This document shows positions 49,606-58,171 of a stretch of DNA of 64,000 nt, in pieces. The translations under genes were made by a program, and so were the position numbers. The stretch lies in the IMG/VR virus record IMGVR_UViG_3300031857_000028, positions 1 to 64,000 of that record; one strand, given 5' to 3'. The stretch's first letter is position 1; every line of letters starts with the position of its first letter. The DNA comes from a virus. The notes beneath the pieces are model-generated. The model ran no database searches. It was not told the origin of the DNA and saw nothing but the letters and a program-made list of their open reading frames with translations.

Positions 49606-50175
49606 TCAACAAGTTCCCGTACCCACAACTAACGTTTCATTAAATCCAAGTATCGTGGGCCACAGATATTCAATCAAGTAGTTAATTTGACTCTTCACTT
49701 CCAATGGAATTGATTTTTTTATTTTTTCATACGACTCTTTACTTCGTTGTAAAATTAATTTTTTAGAAACAATGCATTGTGCCCCACTTATAAATTTTAT
49801 GGGTAGATTATATTCAATGTGTACGTTCTCTGCATACTGCACAGTTTCTTTAACGATAGAATCAACATCTCTGATATACGAGATTCCCAATGGATAAAAT
49901 GACTGAGTTGTGTCAAAATTATTAACATTGTTTATAAAATTTGGACAATGCGTAAACGGGTCGTCTTGACTGAAACATACGAAATCCGGTAAATTATCGT
50001 AATTGTCTATGATGTATGTTAAATATGCGATTGCATCATATCCAACATTAGGTAAATTTTTTTCATATAAATTATTTTTGTCCGGATTTTTGTTATATAC
50101 CACAACGGGATACTTTATTTGTTTAATCCAATCCAAATTTTCTTGAAAATGACAAACAACAACGGTTAGGTTCAT
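49606..50175 (-). CDS. DUF3431-family protein (glycosyltransferase-like)
   Basis: This 189-residue protein fits DUF3431: VVVCHFQENLDWIKQI, PVVVYNKNPDKN, NLPNVGYDAIAYLTYII, and LPDFVCFSQDDPF with a DD pair. Members occur in fungi and bacteria next to glycan synthesis genes and are thought to be transferase-like, though no enzyme activity is established here. The ATG overlaps the stop of the upstream gene. Confidence 0.72.
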   Translation of the reverse strand: MNLTVVVCHFQENLDWIKQIKYPVVVYNKNPDKNNLYEKNLPNVGYDAIAYLTYIIDNYDNLPDFVCFSQDDPFTHCPNFINNVNNFDTTQSFYPLGISYIRDVDSIVKETVQYAENVHIEYNLPIKFISGAQCIVSKKLILQRSKESYEKIKKSIPLEVKSQINYLIEYLWPTILGFNETLVVGTGTC

Positions 50176-51422
50176 ATAACCACACTCCTTCTATCCAACC
50201 ACCCCTTTGTTTCTGAGTGGGGCCAGAAAATATATTTATACGGTTTTTTAACCGTATTAAATTCTCTCCAAATTTTTATATAAGGGTCATTAGTAGATTT
50301 TAACTGTTGTATCTCGTCTTTTAGTACGTCTTTTCTATACAATTCTGTACCAGTTTCATCTTCAAATGCAACAACCCATACATTATAATCATTTTCGGGA
50401 ACTTGGTCAAGTGGTATATCTAGACAATATTTAAATATTGATACCCAATTTTTTTCATATTGTTCTTCCGACAAATAGATAGGATTTGGTGGAAGATTAT
50501 TTTCAATTGTGTATTGCTGAACTGCTCTCTTCTTAAAGTTTATTCCCGCATATCGTTCATACTGCTGTAATGTTCTTTTTGTTCCGAACCCGTATATCCC
50601 AAAATCAATATCTTGAGCTTCACCATCCATACCAAATAATTTTCTATTTCTTAGATGTGATTTTGAATTTTTTTCCCACCACGTTTTGTCGTCATCCCAC
50701 TGCTTAGTTCTATTCTTTCTAGTGTATTCATGCCAAGCTACAATTTTATGCGGATGAAATATATCATATCCCCACGTATATGCTCGTACCGCAATTGAAA
50801 TTTCTTCGCCGTGAAAATAGTAATTAGGGTCGTGAGGAACTTCTTTACAAAATTGCCCCAACGTGAAGGCAAAATGTGCCGAATAAAATCTCCCAGGTAT
50901 AGGAGATTGTAAATTTTTATAATTGTCAATTCCGGCGGGTATAAAAAATATTGCACCTTCTGGAATGAATCTATCAAAATTCATTTTCCAGGGAATCTGT
51001 ACCCGACCGTCTGGGTCGTTTTCTGGGTCGTATGATGGGATGTAACTTGTCAGTAACGGTTTTTTATATCCATCGTTTTGCAATTGCTCAATCATGTTAA
51101 TACATTCTACGTCCCAATTTTGTACAAATCTATGATGAGAATCTAATTGAAGGGTATATTTTTCATCATTATATAGTTGCTGTATTTTATTTCGTGCCCA
51201 GCACGCACCATTCGATTCTTTATAGGGAATATCTATTATACTAAATCTAGAATCTTCTTTAAATTCATCTAAATTATCCCACACATCTTCTTCAGAATGT
51301 TGCCACGCAATTCCAAATCGTAAATGTTCTGGATGTTTTGCCTTAACTATACAATCTCGTATAGTTGGAACTAACTCAGGGTCACGGTACGATGCAATTT
51401 GTACAAATATAGTATTTTTCAT
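50172..51422 (-). CDS. GlcNAc-transferase-family glycosyltransferase
   Basis: The start is probably ATG 51422 (MKNTIFVQIASYRDPELVP) rather than the in-frame ATG at 51437, giving 416 residues. The sequence matches the PF11397-type UDP-GlcNAc transferases first known from eukaryotic hydroxyproline/Skp1 glycosylation: ACWARNKIQQLY, the metal site in LQLDSHHRFVQNWD, HFAFTLGQFCKEVPHDPNYYF and HGEEISIAVRAYTWGYD. A hydroxyamino-acid acceptor would suit a virion glycosylation role, for example on the Thr-Pro-rich fibre encoded next to it. Confidence 0.82.
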   Translation of the reverse strand: MKNTIFVQIASYRDPELVPTIRDCIVKAKHPEHLRFGIAWQHSEEDVWDNLDEFKEDSRFSIIDIPYKESNGACWARNKIQQLYNDEKYTLQLDSHHRFVQNWDVECINMIEQLQNDGYKKPLLTSYIPSYDPENDPDGRVQIPWKMNFDRFIPEGAIFFIPAGIDNYKNLQSPIPGRFYSAHFAFTLGQFCKEVPHDPNYYFHGEEISIAVRAYTWGYDIFHPHKIVAWHEYTRKNRTKQWDDDKTWWEKNSKSHLRNRKLFGMDGEAQDIDFGIYGFGTKRTLQQYERYAGINFKKRAVQQYTIENNLPPNPIYLSEEQYEKNWVSIFKYCLDIPLDQVPENDYNVWVVAFEDETGTELYRKDVLKDEIQQLKSTNDPYIKIWREFNTVKKPYKYIFWPHSETKGWLDRRSVVI

Positions 51423-51456
51423 AAACCTTTCCTTCATATGTTTTATTTATTAATTA

Positions 51457-52881
51457 TTATAATACACAGACATTCTCTAAACAAGTTAAGCCATTACAAC
51501 ATGATAATGATAAACAACTTTGGCCCTGATCTGCACATGGTTCTGGTGTAGCCGTTGGGTCAGGTACTGGTGTCGCTGTTGGTTCTGGTACTGGTGTCGC
51601 TGTTGGGTCTGGTACTGGTGTCGCTGTTGGTTCTGGTCCCGGTGTAGCCGTTGGGTCCGGTACTGGTGTCGCTGTTGGGTCTGGTACTGGTGTCGCTGTT
51701 GGTGCCGGTGGCCCACCACCCTGACACGTACTGAGGTTACCATCCACTTCAACGCAATCCAATCCATCACAGCAAGTTCCTACTGGAGAGCCACTGACTA
51801 TACATGCATTACCTGACGTAATACACGTTGGTGTAGCGGTCGGTGCTGCTGGTGTAGCAGTTGGTGCTGGTGTAGCAGTTGGTGCCGGTGGTCCACCACC
51901 CTGACACGTACTGAGGTTACCATCTACCTCGGTACACGTTAATCCATCACAGCAAGTTCCTACTGGAGAACCGCTGACTATACATGCGTTACCTGACGTA
52001 ATACACGTTGGTGTAGCAGTTGGTTGTACTGGTGTTGGTGTTGGTGACGGCGGTGCAGCAGTTTGACACGTACTGAGGTTACCATCTACCTCGGTACACG
52101 TTAATCCATCACAGCAAGTTCCTACTGGAGAACCGCTAATTACACACGCATTACCTTCCGTAATACACGACGGCGTAGCCGTTGGTGTTGGTGTAGCCGT
52201 AGGTGGTAATGGTGTCGGTGTAGCAGTTGGTTCTACTGGTTCTGGTGTAGCCGTTGGTGTTGGTGTAGCCGTTGGTGTTGGTGTAGCAGTTGGTGTCGGT
52301 GTAGCAGTTGGTTCTACTGGTCCTGGTGTAGCAGTTGGTGTAGCGGTTGGTTGTACTGGTGTTGGCGTAGCCGTTGGTGGTACTGGTGTAGCCGTAGGTA
52401 CTGGGGTGGCGGTTGGTTGTACTGGTGTTGGCGTAGCCGTTGGTGGTACTGGTGTTGGCGTAGGTGCTGGTGTGGCAGTTGGTGGTACTGGTGTAGCCGT
52501 AGGTACTGGCGTGGCTGTTGGTGGCACTGGTGTAGCAGTTGGTGTCGGTGTAGCAGTCGGTGTAGCGGTTGGTGTTGCTGTAGGTGTTGCTGTAGGTGTT
52601 GGGGTTGGGGTTGGTGTGGCACTTGTTGTTGGTGTAGGTGTTGGTATTGGGGAGTGACACAGAAAATAATTGCGGGGACGATAGGCAATTAAACTGTAAT
52701 TCACTTCCGTGTATCCAGCAGGACATCCTGCTGCAGCCGACCCAGACGGACCTCTATTTCCGAAACTACCCGTAAGTGCATATAAAATACTATATCCAGG
52801 ACTGTTAACGGTAGTAACAATACTGGCAGAAATTGCATATGAACTGGATGCTGGGATAGCAAACGGAAAAAATACGGACAT
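51457..52881 (-). CDS. Fibre protein with Thr-Pro stalks and knottin-like Cys repeats
   Basis: This 474-residue protein opens with [16 protein letters not shown] and a small [10 protein letters not shown] domain. Residues about 83-235 are almost pure T/P/A repeats of the [13 protein letters not shown] type. Three near-identical Cys modules follow (about 237-272, 290-325, 354-388; spacing C-x6-C-x9-CC-x4-C-x9-C), separated by T/P linkers. After another DPTATPVP linker comes a fourth (447-474) with spacing C-x6-C-x4-CC-x4-C-x4-C. This is the inhibitor-cystine-knot pattern. The Thr-rich stalk is a likely O-glycosylation target of the adjacent transferases. Confidence 0.75.
   Translation of the reverse strand: MSVFFPFAIPASSSYAISASIVTTVNSPGYSILYALTGSFGNRGPSGSAAAGCPAGYTEVNYSLIAYRPRNYFLCHSPIPTPTPTTSATPTPTPTPTATPTATPTATPTATPTPTATPVPPTATPVPTATPVPPTATPAPTPTPVPPTATPTPVQPTATPVPTATPVPPTATPTPVQPTATPTATPGPVEPTATPTPTATPTPTATPTPTATPEPVEPTATPTPLPPTATPTPTATPSCITEGNACVISGSPVGTCCDGLTCTEVDGNLSTCQTAAPPSPTPTPVQPTATPTCITSGNACIVSGSPVGTCCDGLTCTEVDGNLSTCQGGGPPAPTATPAPTATPAAPTATPTCITSGNACIVSGSPVGTCCDGLDCVEVDGNLSTCQGGGPPAPTATPVPDPTATPVPDPTATPGPEPTATPVPDPTATPVPEPTATPVPDPTATPEPCADQGQSCLSLSCCNGLTCLENVCVL
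51540..52660. repeat. Low-complexity tandem repeat DNA
   Basis: About 1.1 kb of imperfect GGTGTAGCNGTTGGT-type units (plus strand), interrupted by three copies of a roughly 105-base module encoding the Cys motif. The plus strand is G/T-rich with GGGGTTGGGGTTGG near 52600, which may form G-quadruplexes. Repeat number could vary by slippage or recombination. Confidence 0.8.
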
Positions 52882-52918
52882 TACATTCTCATTCTAAATT
52901 GGATATACACGCAACACC

Positions 52919-53773
52919 TTAAGTTTCTAACGAAAATACGTGAACCGATGCGGTTACACTTTGAGAAGAACCTACTGATGCAAGATTCTCTATCATATAG
53001 TAAATTTCATGTTTTCCCGCAAGTGTGGAAAAACTATTCTTAATAATATTCAAGTCCGTTCCCATATTTTGTATATTTGCTCCAATAATTTTTGGTACAA
53101 AATAGGTAGTCTCACTTCCCGTTAAAATTGCATCTAACAGTAACGTGTTTGTTTGTGTTTCCGATGCATACGGTCTATTTTTTTCGGTAGTATTATTTAA
53201 GATTGGTTGTGTATTATAAAATCGTACTCGTATGGGTGCCGAAGTGTTACTAACTGATGCACTTACAAATAAGTAGGTTCGTGGAATATCAGCATTCGTA
53301 ACTGAACCACTTGCTAATTGTCCTGGTGACAGTGATACTTGTATTGATGGTAATTCTACACGACTATCTGTACTAATTACTGAATCTTCTAATAAGTATC
53401 TACCAAATGTCAATCTAGGTACTGATGGTGCGTTATCTATTTTATAATAGGTTAATTTTGTTGATGGTGTACCAACCACACCATATAGTGCGGGGTCAAT
53501 CGTATATGTGCCCGCAGCCATCGTAAAATCACCTATTAATGAAATCGATGCAGGAATATTTGTATCACCAAATGCACGTGACTGCTCTGTCAAATTATTT
53601 AGACTATCTAAATTGTCATACAAACGCAGTCTACATGACGTATTTGACTGAATTGCATATAACACGTATGCAGAACCTAAATCAACAGATCCTGATCCTG
53701 CTACGTCTGTTAATATTTCGATATTATCCCGTGTTAAACTTGCACCGGCTTGTAAATATTCTTTTAATCCCAT
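52919..53773 (-). CDS. Structural protein with two related domains
   Basis: The 284-residue protein appears to be an internal duplication: YVLYAIQSNTSCRLRLYDNL near residue 36 matches YLFVSASVSNTSAPIRVRFY near residue 167, and each is followed by a LNN-T-E-x-x-R-x-F/Y segment. Each unit has about 120 residues and looks like a beta sandwich. No catalytic motif is present. Located among fibre genes, it is probably a fibre or adhesin component. A late-type motif lies upstream. Confidence 0.65.
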   Translation of the reverse strand: MGLKEYLQAGASLTRDNIEILTDVAGSGSVDLGSAYVLYAIQSNTSCRLRLYDNLDSLNNLTEQSRAFGDTNIPASISLIGDFTMAAGTYTIDPALYGVVGTPSTKLTYYKIDNAPSVPRLTFGRYLLEDSVISTDSRVELPSIQVSLSPGQLASGSVTNADIPRTYLFVSASVSNTSAPIRVRFYNTQPILNNTTEKNRPYASETQTNTLLLDAILTGSETTYFVPKIIGANIQNMGTDLNIIKNSFSTLAGKHEIYYMIENLASVGSSQSVTASVHVFSLET

Positions 53774-53797
53774 GGAGTTTTATATTTAATGTCTGTA

Positions 53798-53806
53798 TAT
53801 AAATAT
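53798..53806 (-). promoter_or_regulatory. Candidate late promoter
   Basis: On the minus strand ATATTTATA, 25-33 bases before ATG 53773. It lies in an 80-base gap without coding sequence. Confidence 0.4.
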
Positions 53807-53852
53807 GTACTCATGTCCATATCCTACAGAATTTACTCATAAATATGTTAAT

Positions 53853-54053
53853 TTAAAATGGCGTAGTTATCCACGCAGTTCCATTCCAATACTTCACAGG
53901 TTTAATTTGCCACGTAGAACCGTCCCATACTTTCATGGGCTTTGCTATCCATTGTGCACCATCCCACACTTTAATTTGTCCCGTGGTTCCAACGACTGCA
54001 CTTTGTAAATCTGCGGCCGCAGGAAGCAGTGGTTGATAAATCCATGTAGACAT
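53853..54053 (-). CDS. Small fibre-associated protein with WDG repeats
   Basis: The 66-residue protein contains three units of about 13 residues: IKVWDGAQWIAKP, MKVWDGSTWQIKP and VKYWNGTAWITTP. Aromatic K-V-W-x-G-x-x-W units of this kind occur at the ends of phage structural proteins, where they form small beta repeats that may bind glycans. The stop lies just before the next gene region. No further function can be assigned. Confidence 0.65.
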   Translation of the reverse strand: MSTWIYQPLLPAAADLQSAVVGTTGQIKVWDGAQWIAKPMKVWDGSTWQIKPVKYWNGTAWITTPF

Positions 54054-54054
54054 A

Positions 54055-54408
54055 CTATGCTACTCTTCGGATTGACCAGAGAACTGTGATAGTTCCTCCT
54101 GCAATCGTGGTTAATGTGACATCCCACCCATGTAATAGTATCAACGAAGGGCTAACCCATGTATCGGTCATGGTTCCCGTAATAAACGATTCGTAAATAA
54201 TACGCTGTGCGTCACCAGCGCCTGTGCATTTTTCATATACACGAATACGTAATTCGTCTCCCGCAACCATATCTGATGTATCTAAAAAGACTTGATACAC
54301 TCCGTCATCTACTTCTGCGTTAATGGCAGAATAGGTTGCGTTATTTGGCGCAGAAAATTCGGTTGCACCAATTGCTGCCGTTCCACTAAATGCTTGCGTT
54401 ATTGCCAT
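54055..54408 (-). CDS. Small structural protein, 117 aa
   Basis: A beta-rich protein with the segments VDDGVYQVFLDTSDMVAGDE and ELRIRVYEKCTGAGDA, a layout common among small proteins encoded in fibre and head-completion regions of environmental phages. It ends in ITVLWSIRRVA. No enzyme motif is present. It follows the 286-residue structural gene by three bases, and its stop abuts the WDG-repeat gene, so the three are probably translated together. Confidence 0.6.
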   Translation of the reverse strand: MAITQAFSGTAAIGATEFSAPNNATYSAINAEVDDGVYQVFLDTSDMVAGDELRIRVYEKCTGAGDAQRIIYESFITGTMTDTWVSPSLILLHGWDVTLTTIAGGTITVLWSIRRVA

Positions 54409-54411
54409 ATC

Positions 54412-55272
54412 TTACCCTCCAGCCGCAACTACGACGGCATTATAGTTACCTGTTTCGTTGGCACCACTGTTTTGTCCACGTATATAAATATTACTTCCTG
54501 CGGGAACTGGGAATTCACATGCACCTAGTAACGGGATATTATTGAAAGATTCTGCGGTTGCCCCTTGACGTATTGGTACGTCTTTTAAAATAACTCTGGT
54601 TCCCGCCACTGTTCCATCCCCGACGCCTACGTCAACGAGAATCGTAGTGGTTGCAGCATATGAAGTATCACTTGCCGTTCCTTGAACGCCTACTTGCCAC
54701 CACCATAAGTCTCGTATAGTAGACCCTAATAACGTCCATGTTCCATTTGCCGCTGTAACCGATGGGACAAAGTTTGTTCCTTCAAATGTACTTTCACCAA
54801 TAGATTCTGCATACGTAGCAATACGTTGAGCGGATGGGTTCAGTGGTTTATGATAGAATTGAGCAAACACACGAATTGCGGTATTCACCGACCCAAACGC
54901 TTGTGCTCCTACCGCTGACCCCGAGGGGATAAAAATGGGAAAGAAATAGTATTGTGCATTTCCTTCAGTTATGAACGTGGGAGCGCCACCGGCTACTAGA
55001 TTCGGTATTACTGTAGTGAATGTGGTACCACCCGCTAAATCGACGCCAATATTTACCACTGTACGTCTAGATGCGTTGTTCGCACTGTTAGAATTGACAC
55101 CGATTAATATTCCATATGAATCATCTGTCAAGTCTAATCCAACTTGTGCATAGGCACCAAACCCAACCGTACCTGGCGTAACTGATGTTCCTTGTGCGGC
55201 AACGGGTCGAGTTCCCGCCGTTGATGCTGATACGAATCCAAAGACGTTTCCACCACCTGGCACATATAACAT
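54412..55272 (-). CDS. Structural protein, probably two similar domains
   Basis: The 286-residue protein is Gly/Ala/Thr/Val-rich and beta-type. Two halves share an order of features: VNIGVDLAGGTTFTTVIPNL with FPIFIPSGSAVGAQAFG in the first, and ILVDVGVGDGTVAGTRVILK with CEFPVPAGSNIYIRGQNSG in the second. This points to an internal duplication of a capsid-decoration or fibre-like domain. No catalytic residues are visible. It overlaps the upstream small gene by one base. Confidence 0.6.
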   Translation of the reverse strand: MLYVPGGGNVFGFVSASTAGTRPVAAQGTSVTPGTVGFGAYAQVGLDLTDDSYGILIGVNSNSANNASRRTVVNIGVDLAGGTTFTTVIPNLVAGGAPTFITEGNAQYYFFPIFIPSGSAVGAQAFGSVNTAIRVFAQFYHKPLNPSAQRIATYAESIGESTFEGTNFVPSVTAANGTWTLLGSTIRDLWWWQVGVQGTASDTSYAATTTILVDVGVGDGTVAGTRVILKDVPIRQGATAESFNNIPLLGACEFPVPAGSNIYIRGQNSGANETGNYNAVVVAAGG

Positions 55273-55541
55273 TACACACTCTCCTTGTTTCGTATATAGG
55301 TAATAAAATCTGCTATTTTATCTACGGTTATAAATCCCAGTACGTCATCACTACTATTCTCAAATATATAGGGAGAATTTGTATTGTCCCACGCACGAAT
55401 TTCTGCGTTGGTGGAATCGTTATATTCTGTTTCAAATTGGTTATCACTCAACGTATTTGGTCCAAATTGTATAGACACTTTCCATCCATTAGAGAATGTC
55501 ATGTCAAAACCACTATAATCTGTTTGATTAATATGTAACAT
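55272..55541 (-). CDS. Hypothetical protein, 89 aa
   Basis: This small acidic protein begins MLHINQTDYSGFDMTFSNGW and ends with KIADFITYIRNKES. It has a mixed alpha/beta pattern and no recognised domain. It lies within the fibre gene run and overlaps the following gene, so it is probably expressed with structural genes. Confidence 0.55.
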   Translation of the reverse strand: MLHINQTDYSGFDMTFSNGWKVSIQFGPNTLSDNQFETEYNDSTNAEIRAWDNTNSPYIFENSSDDVLGFITVDKIADFITYIRNKESV

Positions 55542-55552
55542 ATAGTATCCTA

Positions 55553-56902
55553 TTAATTAGTATCTACCCACAAATCGTTGATTGCGGGACTTGATGGGGC
55601 CGTGGTACCTACGGTGATGCGTAGTGCTACGGGATTGAATTGTGCAAGTGATCCAGTAAACGACCCCGTGAATGATCCAGTAATCCCAGCGGAAGCACTA
55701 ATACTTCCGTTCACCGATAGTGTGTTACGTAAATTGGTCGTAGTATTAATGCCAACGTTTCCACTGGAGCTAATGAATACTCGTGTTGTTGCCGTGCTGT
55801 CTCGACCACCAGCAAACAATCGAATATTACCAGTTGAAACAGGTGAGGCATTCCCGATATCTAATTCACCCACACTAGAGGTAAAATATACATACCCGTC
55901 CGATGGACCACCAACCAATCCTCCATTATACGTGGTGCTATTAATACCTAAATCAATATAATTACCAGAATCCGTGGTATTATTTGATGATACTACAATG
56001 TCCGAACTTGCATTATTTCCCGCCGAAAAATTGACTACTTCTAATTCAAAAAAGCTATCTGTGCTACCACTGATAATTACTGGACTGTTATTATTTGAAC
56101 TTGACATTAACAATGATCCGCTAATTTCTTGATTCCCGATAATATGGGATGACCCTGTAATCTTCAATGATCCAGAAATGTTTACTTCTCGTCTATTGTT
56201 TACCTTAAACACATCAATACTAGCAGATGTTAATGTAAACAAATCACTAGATGAATCATCCGTAACTTCAAACAATTGCCCATCATTACCAATTATTGTA
56301 AATAATGCAGAACCACTTCCACGTAACACCGTGGAACCAGTTACTCTCAATGCGGGAATTATTCCACTTCCAGAAAGAATTAATGAACCTGAAATTACGG
56401 CGGGAGTTGTTCTTCCATCATACGGGAACGTACTGCCACCCGGACCACCACCGGTACCAACTGATGCAGTCGTAAAGATTTGGTTTGTTGCCGTATTCAA
56501 GACCAATACTTTGTTTGTTGCGGTCGTATCAGCCAAATTATTTAATTGAACATTTGACGAAGTGATATTTCCAATAAATGACCCTGTAAAACTTCCGGTA
56601 TTAATTTGTGCGGAAGAAGATACCACTCCCGATGGAAGTATGTACGTTGATGCAAACGAGGCAGTGGTTGCGAAGGACGCCGTTGTCGCAAACGAAGCGG
56701 TAGTTGGTGTAAATGTAATAGAGGTTGCCGCTGACGCAGTTATTGCATTATTTGCCCAACTACTCGTTCCGAACAACGACCCAGTAAGGCCCCCGTTAGC
56801 AAATTGCGAGGCACCTGAAATAATCAAGGAACCCGAAAGTATCGTGCTCCCAGTGACTTCTAATTGGTTGAAACTACCTGTGTCCGTAAAAAATATTGGC
56901 AT
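55553..56902 (-). CDS. Tail fibre protein with SFATTA repeats
   Basis: The 449-residue protein begins with FFTDTGSFNQLEVTGSTIL and a repeat SFATTASFATTASFAS (about residues 72-88), then beta-type units such as LFEVTDDSSSDLFTLTSASI. The final part IRLFAGGRDSTATTRVFISS leads to a short C-terminal helix. This layout is common in fibre proteins of aquatic phages, where Ser/Ala/Thr heptad-like repeats form trimeric stems. It shares segments with the 1775-residue fibre. A late-type motif lies upstream. Confidence 0.72.
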   Translation of the reverse strand: MPIFFTDTGSFNQLEVTGSTILSGSLIISGASQFANGGLTGSLFGTSSWANNAITASAATSITFTPTTASFATTASFATTASFASTYILPSGVVSSSAQINTGSFTGSFIGNITSSNVQLNNLADTTATNKVLVLNTATNQIFTTASVGTGGGPGGSTFPYDGRTTPAVISGSLILSGSGIIPALRVTGSTVLRGSGSALFTIIGNDGQLFEVTDDSSSDLFTLTSASIDVFKVNNRREVNISGSLKITGSSHIIGNQEISGSLLMSSSNNNSPVIISGSTDSFFELEVVNFSAGNNASSDIVVSSNNTTDSGNYIDLGINSTTYNGGLVGGPSDGYVYFTSSVGELDIGNASPVSTGNIRLFAGGRDSTATTRVFISSSGNVGINTTTNLRNTLSVNGSISASAGITGSFTGSFTGSLAQFNPVALRITVGTTAPSSPAINDLWVDTN

Positions 56903-56930
56903 ATCTATATGTTGTATTAAATGTCTATAC

Positions 56931-56939
56931 GATAAATAG
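56931..56939 (-). promoter_or_regulatory. Candidate late promoter
   Basis: On the minus strand CTATTTATC, 29-37 bases before ATG 56902. Confidence 0.35.
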
Positions 56940-56944
56940 TAGTA

Positions 56945-58168
56945 TTATCTGTAACTAATACGAATTAATCCTTGTGCTCCTGCTCCACCTGAACGGTTTG
57001 CTCCGGATACTTTTGCAGCGCCGCCGCCAGCACCACCATAATTTTCTCCTGGATTTCCGTTGACTCCTTGTGTGGATGCAAGTGCAAAGGTACCTCCAGC
57101 CCCACCGAAATCAAACGAGGTACCGGAAATACCATACGAACCAGCTCCAAGTCCACCACGACCCCCTCCTTGTCCCGAAGGAATACCCGTACTACCGGCT
57201 TCTCCGTTTTGATCAAATCCTGAAAACACCACATCACCAATTCCTCCATTTATAGAACCTGTGGGTACGTTTTCAGTTATATCAGAACTGTTGGCTGGAC
57301 CTCCAGTTCCTCCTTTTGCCACCACAACATTCGTATCCCACGTTGTATCATTACCAGTTGCCCCATTTCCAGTAGTTCCTGCAACCGATGCTGCCACAGA
57401 ATATGAAATAGATTGCTGTGCAGACCCGTATGTTATCGTTTTTCTAGCGTATTGACCTCCCGCACCCCCGTGCCCCGCCTGATTATTAAGCGTTGCACCG
57501 CCACCAGCACCGCCACCACCCCAACATTCCACGATAACTTCCGTAACTCCCAACGGTTTGGTCCAACTTCCAGCACCTGGTGTGGTGAACGTTTGTACTG
57601 TATATGCACGAGTTTCTATTGGTGTCCCGATTATACCTACCACTTGAGCCGAATATAATTGATTTATAGGCGTTAAAGTTGCTGGATCTGAAAAATTTTC
57701 TGGACCCAAGATAAGCCAATATGCATAAAATCCATTAATAATAGTTGGTTGCCACGTTGATGGTGAACTGATAAATATATCTACCTTACCCGAAGGTGGA
57801 TATGCATCTGCTGATAACTTGGCTGGTGTAGAACGTATATCCCAATTAACTCCGTTGTAAAAATACGTTGTTAATTGACGAGGTGAAAAAAAATCATCTG
57901 AAAGGTTATTCGTGAATGTAAATTGTATTGTTTGTACCCTTGCATTAAAACCTAATATATTATATTGTCCATTCAAATAAGTATTATCAAATGAAATTCC
58001 ATCTGATGGAAACGTCCCTGTGTTTGGTGGAGACAAGTTTACAGTATTATATGTTTGTAGCGTAGAATACGCATAGGTAAAATTTGTTGGAGCTATCGGT
58101 ATATTTGAAAAATCACATATAACAGATTTATTAGAAATTTTAACTCCTTTAGATAATCGTATACCCAT
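56945..58168 (-). CDS. Glycine-rich fibre tip / adhesin-like protein
   Basis: The 407-residue protein has an N-terminal beta domain and, from about residue 190, the phrase PGAGSWTKPLGVTEVIVECW, followed by Gly-rich loops (GGGGAGGGATL; GGAGGQYAR; GGRGGLGAG; NYGGAGGGAAK). The W-T-x-P-x-G-V-T start is common to phage tail-tip proteins with Gly-rich domains. Polyglycine-type sandwiches act as receptor-binding tips in some T4-like phages. It is a good candidate for host recognition. Confidence 0.75.
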   Translation of the reverse strand: MGIRLSKGVKISNKSVICDFSNIPIAPTNFTYAYSTLQTYNTVNLSPPNTGTFPSDGISFDNTYLNGQYNILGFNARVQTIQFTFTNNLSDDFFSPRQLTTYFYNGVNWDIRSTPAKLSADAYPPSGKVDIFISSPSTWQPTIINGFYAYWLILGPENFSDPATLTPINQLYSAQVVGIIGTPIETRAYTVQTFTTPGAGSWTKPLGVTEVIVECWGGGGAGGGATLNNQAGHGGAGGQYARKTITYGSAQQSISYSVAASVAGTTGNGATGNDTTWDTNVVVAKGGTGGPANSSDITENVPTGSINGGIGDVVFSGFDQNGEAGSTGIPSGQGGGRGGLGAGSYGISGTSFDFGGAGGTFALASTQGVNGNPGENYGGAGGGAAKVSGANRSGGAGAQGLIRISYR

Positions 58169-58171
58169 ATG

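Noticed and set aside
51540-52660. Possible CRISPR-like array in the repeat region
   Set aside because: Units are short, imperfect and in frame with the TPTATP coding repeat; there are no unique spacers of constant length and no cas genes.
52351-52692. Plus-strand frames rich in Trp/Cys/Gly opposite the Thr-Pro-rich fibre
   Set aside because: They are mirror images of the repetitive coding DNA; no ribosome sites or neighbours on that strand.
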